From: Aralia elata
Lineage: Eukaryota; Streptophyta; Magnoliopsida; Apiales; Araliaceae
Assembly: GCA_034770075.1 (NCBI GenBank)
Contig: JAVJAP010000112.1
Span: 434,001 to 498,000, forward strand
Direction: 5' to 3'
DNA length: 64,000 bases
The notes below the pieces were generated by a model, which was given only the letters and a program-made list of their open reading frames with translations, had not been told where the DNA came from and searched no databases. Shown one piece after another: positions 46,403-55,972 of the stretch (positions are counted from its first letter, which is position 1; every line of letters starts with the position of its first letter). Both the position numbers and the translations under genes were made by a program.

Positions 46403-48111
46403 GAATCTGACACCCAGAATATATCTTCGCCCGGGTAGAGGAGTTTCTAACGGTTCCATCCCTCTTGACGGCGGTCTCGGCCAACTGATCTGCAATTCCT
46501 TGCCCTTTCATGGCTTTCTGAGTTACGTATACCATGTCGAACTGCTGTAAGATTAACTGCCATCTTGATAGTCGACAATTCAACATGGGCCTTTCAAAAA
46601 TATACTTCAGGGGATCCATTCTCGATATCAGGTACGTAGTATGCCCATGGAGGTAATGCTGTAATCTCCCTGCAGCCCAGGCCAGAGCACAACAGGTCTT
46701 TTCGATGGGAGTGTAATTCTGCTCACATTGGCTAAATCTTTTGCTGAGGTAATAGATGGCCTGCTCTTTACCTGCCTCATTCTTTTGTCCCAGAATGCAT
46801 CCCATCGCAATGGCATTGACCGATATGTACATAAACAGGGGGATCCCATCCTTTGGGGGTACCAGCACCGGTGCCTCAGTCAGCTGCTTTTTAATGGTCT
46901 GAAAGGCCCTCTGACATTGCTCATTCCATTTTTGGGAAGCACCCTTCCTCAACAACTTGAAAATTGGCTCGCACGTAGTTGTCAAGTGGGATATGAAACG
47001 GCTGATGAAGTTTATTCTTCCCAGGAATCCTCTTATCTCCTTCTCTGTGTGAGGTGCCGGCATATCCACAATGGCTTTAATCTTTGCTGGATCCAACTCA
47101 ATGCCCCGATCACTAACCAGGAATCCCAAGAGCTTACCCGATTGTACTCCGAAAGCACACTTGGCTGGATTGAGTTTCAGGTTATACTTCCTGAGTCGAT
47201 CAAATAGCTTTTTAAGATGGGCTATATGGTCAGATTCTACCCTTGATTTCACAATAATGTCATCCACGTAGACCTCTATCTCCTTATGCATCATATCATG
47301 GAACAGGGCCATCATAGCTTTCTGATAGGTAGCCCCTGCGTTTGTGAGACCAAAAGCCAATCGTCTATAGCAGAAAGTGCCCCAAGGGGTGATGAATGCG
47401 GTCTTTTCCCGATCTTCCTCCGCCACCATTATCTGATGATATCCTGCGAAGCAATCCACAAAAGAGTACATTTCGTACTGGGCTGTGTTATCCACCAGGA
47501 TGTGTATGAAAGGCACCGGGAAGTTGTCCTTGAGACTGGCCTTGTTTAGATCTCTGTAGTCCACGCATACCCTCACCTTTCCTCCAGGTTTAGCCACTGG
47601 GACTACATTGGATAGCCATTCCGGGTAAGTGGACACCATAATGATTCCGGCCCTGAATTGTTTAATGATCTCCTCTTTCACTTTTAAGCTCCACTCAGGT
47701 TTCAACTTCCTTAGCTTCTGCTTGACAGGCCTGAAACCCTCCTTGATGGGCAACCGGTGGACCACGATGTCGGTGGACAATCCGATCATATCCTCGTGCG
47801 ACCAGGCAAAGACATCCTCATATTGGCTTAGCAACTCAGCTATTTCTACTTTTTGGCTGGTGGTGAGGTCTATCCCTATCTTTAGTTCTTTTGGCTTGTC
47901 TGGGGTTCCAATATCAATGGTGATGGTTTGGTCCAAATTGGGTTTGGGTTTATCCTCGACCCATCCTTTGATCTCGTCAGGCGCATCGTCGTACTCTGTC
48001 TCGTCTTGCTCAATGCCCATCAAATCGAAATCCAGCTCAATGTCAAAATCATAATCATCATTCAAATTTGAAAGATCGTTTGTTAGGCAAGGATTACTCA
48101 ATTTGGTACAC
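46350..48111 (-). CDS. Element D reverse transcriptase and RNase H exon
   Basis: One open frame of about 586 codons downstream of a proposed 3' splice site (48112/48111). An acidic linker (DYDFDIELDFDLMGIEQDE) precedes RT: VPVAKPGGKVRVCVDYRDLN, SFVDCFAGYHQIMVAEEDRE, GLTNAGATYQKAM, and YVDDIIVKS (about 47,270). Thumb and connection follow (LGFLVSDRGIELDPAKIKAI), then RNase H with IYYLSKRFSQCEQNYTPIEK. In the first RNase H, the initial acidic position reads YISVNAIAMGC rather than the usual Asp-containing motif, so its activity is doubtful. The frame ends at 46350, where a shift separates it from the second RNase H. The longer frame reaching 48179 is intron sequence. Confidence 0.85.
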
Positions 48112-48279
48112 CTGACATGAAACAAAATACTTGTCATATATAAATCATTTTCCACGATGATCGCATTTTCAAATAACACGAAGGAACGACATAATTATGC
48201 AGAAATAAAACAACAACAAAAATAGAACTTCTTCATTCCCCCATCCTCTAGGGTCTACCACCCTGACGTCGGGTTTTAC
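48112..48279 (-). other. Putative intron between protease and RT of D
   Basis: 168 bp on the minus strand, from GTAAAACCC to TTGTTTCATGTCAG. Unspliced, the protease frame ends at TAA inside the donor. Spliced, the codons join as ...SKQG-CTKLSN..., in frame with RT. An intron at this location is established for Ogre-type Tat elements; here it is predicted from sequence. Confidence 0.72.
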
Positions 48280-49505
48280 CCTTGTTTGGATATTATTGGC
48301 CTCACGGTCCAATTGTCGATGGTCAGGTCAGACGATATGTGCTTGATGAGAGGTGGCTTTATACCGGACACTTCCCCGATGACCACGGCCACATCGCCCG
48401 AGTCTCCCTTCATACCTTCCTTAGGAATGACCAACCCTGCCCAATCGATGATAGGTACACTTTGTTGGGCTCCTGGTTGCGGCAACATTCGTCCCCTTCT
48501 TCATTGCTTATTAATTGTCCGGGGATATAGCATTGGGTTTCGAACTCTTCCGCGATCTCCTGTAGGAAAACTTTCCCTTTTGGCTAATTCATCATTACGT
48601 GTGGGGGTTAACTCTTCATTCCCTGCTCTAGTCACAGGCTCGCTAGTCCCCTGTTTATCGTTGACCGGGGTCACCGGGCTGCCAATCAATCGAATCGGGT
48701 CCATGCCCTGACGGCTTCTCCATGTGATACCTCCATGATATCCCAAACCTGCCTTGCCTACCTGATGGGGCAGTTGAATGGGCTTGGTGATTCCTTGACT
48801 ACTTCTTCCTAGTCCCTGTCCAGGTTGGAAGTTCATTTTAATCATTTCCTTTGCCACAAAGGTGAGTTCCGGAGGGACCCTTGGTTTCACAGCTGGAGCC
48901 CCCAAGCATCTGTATTGGGGAGTGCTAATCTCTAGTGCCTGAAAACTGGCTGGTGCCGCCGACTCATCCACATTGATCACTGGTAGGCCACCCCTGGGAG
49001 GAGAATGGTCATCACATTCGGCCGAGATTGTTACCAGATTCCCATTGATGATTAGCTTGATTTGTTGATGGAGCGTAGATGGCACTGCCCCGGCCATGTG
49101 TATCCATGGCCTCCCCAGTAACATGTTATAACTGGCGGTGATGTCTAGGACCTGGAAAGATATATCAAAAGTACAGGGACCTATTTCCACTGGTAATTCT
49201 ATTTCCCCAATTGTATCCCTTCGGGAACCATCGAAAGCTCGCACCACCACGTGACTGGCCCGTAGGCGCTTGGGATTAATGTTCATCTTCTGCAATGTGC
49301 TGAGGGGACAAATATTCAATGCCGATCCCCCATCAATCAATACCCCATTCATGATATACCCCGAGGAGATTACCGCAATATGTAGCGGTTTCCGGTGTCC
49401 TCTTCCTTCCTTGGGTATGTCCTCATCTGCAAAGGATATCACGTCGCTCTCCATCAAACGGCCCACCAGCTGGCCGAAACCTTCCTCACTAATTTCCTTG
49501 GGCAC
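48280..49505 (-). pseudogene. Element D protease with G-patch-like segment
   Basis: Aspartic protease frame on the minus strand. The active site reads VLIDGGSALNICPLSTL (about 49,330), the Gly-Gly form usual in Tat elements instead of D-S/T-G. NMLLGRPWIHMAGAVPSTLH follows. Further on, MIKMNFQPGQGLGRSSQGI (about 48,790-48,850) resembles a G-patch RNA-binding motif. TGA at 48501-48503 interrupts; the same frame continues MLPQPGAQQSVPIIDWAG to the proposed splice donor at 48280. Released protease would mature Gag-Pol. One nonsense codon, a likely Arg-to-stop transition, is the only visible lesion here. Confidence 0.8.
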
Positions 49506-51457
49506 GTATGCCTCCTCCAGAAACCTTCGTCAAAGTTTTGCAATGCTTATTGGATGACAACACCAGGTCCATGACTGATGTTAAGGTTGACTCCTCATTT
49601 AAAATCTGAATCCCCCTCGTTTCCGGGTGATCCATCCTTCTCAAGAATTCTATGGCCCTGTCCTCGGAAATCTCTTCATTTTTTTTCTTTTGGCTTTCAA
49701 GGACTCGCCCGGGAAGATATAAGGGGTTCCCCTTTGTCGTCACAGAAGCACAACTGGCCGCTTCCTCTGGCGTTCCCCCATAATTCCAGGGTACCGTCTT
49801 TAGACTGCTGATAGGGATTTGCGTCCTTGCGGCAAGGATGAGGGGCCTCGGAGCTGTCAACTTGACAGGTCCCTCCGTGCTATTCGGATTCACCCCCATC
49901 AATCTGGTGGGCACTCCCCGTGCACTCCCATGCTCATGTATCACGTTGATCATCCCCTCAATTTCCTGCACATAGTTTAACCTCGGCGGCCCACCAGCTT
50001 CACTGTCATCCGTCATATTGACCCCCCCTCCATCATGTCTTGGCAGGGGATTTGCTTTAATATTCGGGGAGTCTGGCTGTTCCACCACAATTTCCCCACT
50101 GTCAATCAGGTTTTGGATTCGATGCTTCAGCGTCCAACAGTCTTGTGTATCATGGCTAGGGGAGCTGGAGTGGTATGCACATCGCTTGCTCGGGTCAAAC
50201 CTTCTACCCTTTGGGTCACTCGGTGGTGCCAGACCAACTATTTTCTTTTGGGCTACTAATACCGCTAATACTCGTTCAAGCGGCTCCCCGAGCGGGGTGA
50301 ATACTCGATTTTGCGAGGCCTCATACCTCCTTCGTCCCTCTGCTCTTTGATCTGTGAAGTTGGGCTGCCGGGATGGCCCTACCCTCGGCACCTGTACCGG
50401 AAGATGGCTTTCTGCCTTTTTGGACGAGCCCTGAAGGATGAGGGAAACGTCCTCCTCTTTTTTCTTTTGCACCCTTCGGGAAGTGCTGCCATAATTACCG
50501 CTTTGGATCTGTTCTGCAGCCGTTTTCCAAAGCCAGTGAGATCCCGAATTTTGCCGGATTTCAAACCCATGTCCACCATTTCTCCGTGTTTTAACATTTC
50601 GGCGAAAGGCCTACCAATCCCTGATATGACTCGTTCATAATACGGTGCCTCCTGAATGTCTACAAAAGTCATCACCATCTCCGATTCGCTCATCGGGGGG
50701 TTCACTTGCGCGGCCATGCCCCTCCATCGTTGTGCATATTCCCTGAAGGATTCCCTAGGCTGCTTCTTAACTTTTGTCATTTGGTACCTGTCAGGGGTCA
50801 TCTGGGCCTGAAAGCTGTATTGGGCTAAGAAAGTATGGGCCAATTCCTCCCAGTTGTGGATTCGGGCGTTGTCAAGGCGGGCATACCAGATCCTCGCCTC
50901 CCCTGTTAAGCTTTTCTGGAATAGCTGCATCCTCAACCCCTCGTCCTCGGCATAAGACCCGAGTTCTCCAATGTATATTTTCAAGTGCGTGTAGGGGTCT
51001 CCCTTTCCATTGTAATTTTTCAAACTCGGGGACTTTGAACTTTTTCTGGATATCTGGTTCCGGGGAAAACACACAGATCCGAGTAATTGACCCTACCCAG
51101 GGAGCCTATGCCTCGCAGAGATTGGATGGTCTCCTCCATGTGTCTCATTTTTTTCCGAAGGTCGTCAGTGTCCCCTTCCTTTGGGATAGTAATCACTGTC
51201 TTGTTAGGTATGGGAACGGCCTTTGGAATGACTGGCTCGTCCTTGAGTTGGGGTCGGTCATCCTTACACAGGTTTGCAATATTTTTAGGAGGATTCTGGT
51301 CACCCCCTGGTGGTGGAATATTATGTGGTCCTTGGTTTGGCGGATCCTGTCTGAGTAGGAACTGCTCTTTTAGCATCGTGGCCATTTCCATCATCTGTTT
51401 TTTGAAGTCATCAAACTCTTCCCGAGATATGGAACCATGATTAGAAATATCAGCCAT
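49489..51457 (-). pseudogene. Element D gag, frameshifted
   Basis: Gag starts most likely at MADISNHGSISREEFDDFKK (51457). Upstream open frame reaches 51523, where 'gttttgtagg' resembles a splice acceptor. The N-terminal part includes a coiled-coil-like segment and a proline-rich stretch. Two one-base shifts near 51,010-51,075 disturb the region before the capsid core (YTHLKIYIGELGSYAEDEGL, FREYAQRWRGMAAQVNPPMS). Another shift near 50,440 leads to the C-terminal part with the zinc-knuckle-like CAYHSSSPSHDTQDCWTLKH typical of Tat Gags. A last shift near 49,500 leads into protease. The domain order is complete, but no single frame. Confidence 0.85.
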
Positions 51458-52230
51458 TTCAGATGTAGAATTTTGGGCTTTCTTAGACTGCGAACGGGTT
51501 TGAGGAGCAATCCTACAAAACAACGGTTCGAAGTTTAGTTCGGGGAAATGAAAGGATATGGATGCATGAAAAAGCTGTAACTTTTTGTGCTTTGGGTTTT
51601 TTAATCTTTCCCTGTAAAACAGAAAGTTAGTAGTCCTTTAATGCAATAACCACTGCTGAAAACATGCTTTATTATGCTTCCCCAACTATTCCCTGCAATT
51701 CACAGAGGTTAGTAATCTCTTTTGACACAGGAAAGGGATATATGAATATTGAATGAGATCATGACATTTAGACATATAAACGTAAAAAGGCATGAAGAGA
51801 CTTTTCCTGCGTTGGGTTAATCTGAGGATGACCTATCCTAGGGTTACTCTCACGGGCTTTTCGGCATGAAGGTCCCCAAATCTTCGCAATCTACTCGTTT
51901 GAGCCCTTTCGATTGGAGCGGATTTGGGTGGTGCGTTTCCTGAGCCATCTCCGGGGAGCAGCCCCTTCGAGTCCAGTAATAAGCAACCGACAGGTTCGCC
52001 TCAGGAGGAGGTACTCTCTCAACATACATTCACATTCATCGTCCTCACCGTATGCAAATGATTACTTCAAAGTAAAGCAATTCTATTCAATCATTCATCT
52101 ATTTGGACAAAACACACAATCACACAACAAAAGAAACAAAAAAATCAAAATATCGCATGCACACACATTTTTATGAATTTTAAAGGATAGGATAGCATCA
52201 AGATTTAAACGCGGCTTAAGCCCTCTAATG
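51458..52230 (-). other. 5' leader of element D
   Basis: About 770 bp between PBS and gag on the minus strand. The part closest to the PBS (52155-52214) is an inverted near-copy of an LTR segment (52572-52624) and could pair with it in the RNA. The rest shows no gene. Confidence 0.65.
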
Positions 52231-52248
52231 TCCCCAGCAGAGTCGCCA
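52231..52248 (-). promoter_or_regulatory. Primer-binding site of element D
   Basis: On the minus strand TGGCGACTCTGCTGGGGA, two bases after the 5' LTR end. Ogre/Tat elements use this type of site, described as tRNA-Arg; the tRNA identity is from memory. Confidence 0.85.
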
Positions 52249-52250
52249 GC

Positions 52251-54355
52251 TGTCGACGCCGGGTTTTTTTTCGTCTCGTTCCCTTTTCCTATTTTAGCCT
52301 TTTGGTTTAGATGATTTTTTGGAAAAGGTCGGCATTGATGTCGACGGGGTTTTGAAAGATCGGTTTTATGATGAGCCAATTAACCAGAGTCGCCAGTTGG
52401 TATATTTGAAATGGATGTACCAACTCATCCGGGTTTTCATTTTTTATAAATCACTGGCTCATATGTGACTCCGAATTAATTGGTCTGCGAATCGAGATTC
52501 ATAGAGTTCGGGGGCTTGTTTAAGCGAGGGGAAGGTGTTAGGCACCCCCCGACTTCCGTAAAACACGGTTACCGCAATCTCGATGCTTTTCCTATCCTTT
52601 AATTCATGAAAAGTGTATGCGTGCGTATGTGTGTGTGCGTGCCTAAATGAATGTTGTGGTGAGTTTGTGTGAAAGCATCATTTGGATTTTTAGGGAAAAT
52701 CGTGCTTTAGTTTTGAGAGTGTTTAAAAATGTCTTTTCGATATTCACGAGAAAGCCTTATTTGTTGAGAAAGATTTGATTTTAAATTGACAAAATCTATG
52801 AGATTTTTTATTAAGTGTTTGCTTTGGTAAAACGTGAGTTTGTTAAACCTTAGCCAAAATAGGAATCGAGATTTATACGTTGCTTTCATAAATGATAGGC
52901 AATTTCTAGAATCTCTTTCGCCCTATGTATCAAGGTTTAGTAAAACGTTTATTTCTCTTTATAAAACCATTTTTTGTGACATTTGGAAACAACTTCCTTT
53001 CGGCTTTCTCGTAAAATAGGAATCGACTTTCATTAACACTTCCAATTTTTAGCCTCGTGATGCTAATATCCTATTTTGATTAATTTTAGCAAAATCTTGA
53101 TTGTTTTGGTTTTGAAATCATTTTGTTGGATGATACAATTCGAACTAAATATCATACGCGTAGGGGGCTATTCATGGGCATGTAAGCCATCAAAATATCC
53201 CCTAATGCCAACAATCACATATTTCACTATCACGGGGCCTTAAACCCGATTCTCGCTCTAGCGTCGTTTTAAGGCCCAACGATTACATGTTACAACAAAA
53301 CGAGTACCTTGCATCCATTACATATATCAAAACGTCCATCATCGGATTTGGACCACGGGGTCGCATTCCTAGGCTCACACCCAAGATTACTACATACCCG
53401 CAAAATGAATACTACGAAACTAAACAACACGGATTTGCCTAATACACCATGATATCCGAAAATGATAATCTAAATAAATTACATCCAAGAAATCACCATA
53501 AATAAGCTAGAAATTTCACCAATTGGATATCCTCGGGTTATTAGGAAGAATTTTGTTCCGATGGAACCCTCACTAATAATCCCTAATCCATGATTTCACA
53601 ATACAATGCAAAAAAAAGGATACATTTAAGAGGATTCGGATAATAAGAGCCTATCAAAAATGATACAAACAAATGTCAAAAACAAAAGATTTTCACCTTG
53701 CAAAATGATCCCCACAATATGTAGGAATTTGTGTATTGAGTAGAGTAGAAAATATGAGATATAATCTCACAAAATTGGTACAATTCCTCACTCTTTTCAC
53801 TCTTTTTCTCTCCTAATTTCCCTTATTTTGTTGCTGTTTTCTCCCTATTTCCGAACTGCTGCTGCTGGATTTTTCTTCCTTCTCCTTTTCTTGTTTCTGT
53901 ATGCGAACTGGCCTGATAAGGGACTGCCAAGGGCAGCCGCAGATTGATCTGTGGCTGGCCGCAGATTGATCTGCGGCTGGCCCTTGGTTCTCCCCCCAGC
54001 CGCGCTCGAGTCCCGTGCCGTCTCGAGTTCCGTCCTTGGCCGCGGATTGATCTGCGGCTGACTGTGCTGATTTTCTCGTTTTCCGCACCTTGTCTCGATT
54101 TCCGTGCCGTACCGTTGATTTCCGTTGAAGGGCTCGTACTCTGCAGTCCGGGAATCCCCGGGAGACGCGCCACCTCATTCGGGGATGTCTGTCTCGGATG
54201 GCCTTATTGTCACATCAGCTTTGATTGCCAATCCCTGCGGTGGTGTCGGGCGCTCGCCCTTGGGCCCACTCCTTCACTCCCGCAAGCCGGTTCAATTGAC
54301 GATTTTGCCCTCCTGTCATGGTTAGTACAGGGAACGCAAAATTTGGGTGTCTACA
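52251..54355 (-). repeat. 5' LTR of Tat element D
   Basis: 2,105 bp, TGTAGACACCC...GGCGTCGACA on the minus strand, followed by the PBS. It contains a PBS-like 'ctggcgactctgg' on the minus strand (52384-52396), an inverted partner of the leader (52572-52624), and GCCGCAGAT-type palindromes (53935-54062). Confidence 0.93.
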
Positions 54356-54360
54356 GACAT

Positions 54361-55011
54361 CTTTCAAATCAAACATATGCTGTTTACATATTTAAATGAA
54401 CTTGCTGAGCATTTGTAGCTCATTCTTGCGCATATCTTCTTTTGCAGCTATAAATGATATCCCTGGCACGTCTGGGACTAACAAGGGGAAAAGCCATGCT
54501 TATTAGCTTTAATGTTTATTGTTGAATACTTTAAGTCTTTTTAAAGACTTGTTGTTGTAATAACTTAGTATAACGAATGATGTAACCGAACAAAATGTTA
54601 TGTAATATATTATGATCCTTTATGTTATAGGAATGCGTTATACTCTGATCTTTAAATTCTTTAGAATAGTTGTAATAAGTTTAAATGCAATGTCTATATG
54701 AACTATACATCTGAATGAGGGTATCTAAATGATGTTGAACGTCCTATATGGACAATCTTGTCATTTGTACTGTGAATGTCAGATAGATAGGGAATATTGA
54801 TATGAAAGAGATATTCATAAGGTATGAATCTATATATCTAAGTGAGGGTATCCAAACACAGACAACGTTCTGGCCGGAACTAGTACCTGTTATGGGATAC
54901 TGTGAACCTTGGATAACTAGAAGTCATATTTTATTGAATATTTATAGTTGTATAGTTCCACGTGAGCACCAGATCTGCTACAGGGGAGTGTAGAGATTTG
55001 GGGGCGTCACA
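54361..55011 (+). repeat. Tekay LTR 2, right portion
   Basis: Resumes the middle LTR after the second GACAT (54356-54360) and ends GGGGGCGTCACA. Together with 31536-34873 it totals 3,989 bp. Confidence 0.93.
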
Positions 55012-55014
55012 GGT

Positions 55015-55026
55015 TGGTATCAGAGC
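55015..55026 (+). promoter_or_regulatory. Primer-binding site, Tekay copy 2
   Basis: TGGTATCAGAGC three bases after the middle LTR. Copy 1 has one extra T in the spacer. Confidence 0.9.
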
Positions 55027-55183
55027 TGTAGATTATAGCTCTAAGGTAGTTAGGAAATACCTTAGAATATAGTCTTTGAATCCGTAAAATACTTAATGAT
55101 ACATAAAATAATCTTAAAAGCTTTATCTTATGTGTAAATTTGTTTCCCCATAAATACTAAATAAATTAAAATTCTTTTGTAGG

Positions 55184-55759
55184 ATGGCTGGAGTAAACCA
55201 ACACATAGGATGGTTATCCGACAGTGAGCCCGATGAGGTGCCTGATTACGAGCCGGCTACCCCTGAACTAGATTTAGAGGATGAAGACCCAGAGGAGGAG
55301 GAGCTTATTCATGATGAGGAGATCTTAGAGGCAGAGGAGGCAGAGAACCCTGTCGATGGGCAGTTAGTAGACCCTGATTCTGAGGAGGAGATTGGAGCAG
55401 GCCAGATGATGAGTGTCGAAAGACACGAAGAGATAGTCATCGAGTTAGTACAGCAGTCAACAGTAGAGTTAGAAGCTGCTAACTCTCGTGCAAACATAGC
55501 GACATGATTATTGGAGAGTGAGCGAGATACAACTCGGCGTTTGAGGATACTCCTTCAGGACACACAGAGGGAGAAACAGGAGGCACAGATGCAGGCATAC
55601 AGAGCCGATAGGAAGAGTAAGGCGGCATTTGATGGCCTAGAGCGACGAGTGTTTAGGTATCTGGTGGAAGAGGAGAAGGAGGAATATATGATTGATAGAG
55701 CAGTAGTCGGTCACATGATACGAGATGCTGATAAGGGGATGCGTAATAGCGCAGTTTAG
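55184..55759 (+). pseudogene. Acidic coiled-coil ORF, Tekay copy 2
   Basis: Same ORF as 26124-26699, but GGA has become TGA at 55505-55507, after 107 residues (SRANIAT). The rest is open in the same frame to 55759. The loss removes most of the coiled-coil half. Few other changes (for example Ile to Val and Lys to Gln near residues 55-58). Confidence 0.8.
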
Positions 55760-55972
55760 TAGTGTCTAAGTTTATGTGTTGTACTTAGTACGATATCAAA
55801 ATTTTGAGTTGTAAAATAGGAAATCCTTGTAATAACTAGTAGTAGTATAACTACTAGTCGGTTATGTAATCGTTGTTGCATGTTATATACAAGTTGTGTT
55901 TATATAATCAAGTTGTTAGTTCTATGTAAGCATATCTTTGTATTTATACTTGCTTTTCTTTATTTTAGAACC

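Larger units (their letters stand above)
34874..54355 (-). mobile_element. Complete Tat/Ogre-type element 'D'
   Basis: A 19,482-bp minus-strand LTR retrotransposon flanked by GACAT (34869-34873, 54356-54360). On its own strand: 5' LTR 54355-52251, PBS 52248-52231, gag 51457-49489, protease, intron, RT-RNase H, second RNase H, integrase to 44606, two opposite-strand genes (44090-40288), 140-bp tandem repeats, PPT, 3' LTR 36985-34874. Dual RNase H, the intron before RT, the PBS and antisense extra ORFs fit the Tat lineage. LTRs are nearly identical, implying recent insertion, yet pol has many lesions. Confidence 0.92.

Noticed and set aside
46128..48711. Plus-strand ORFs opposite RT/RNase H of element D
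   Set aside because: Shadows of the minus-strand pol frame, with no recognisable domain or exon structure.
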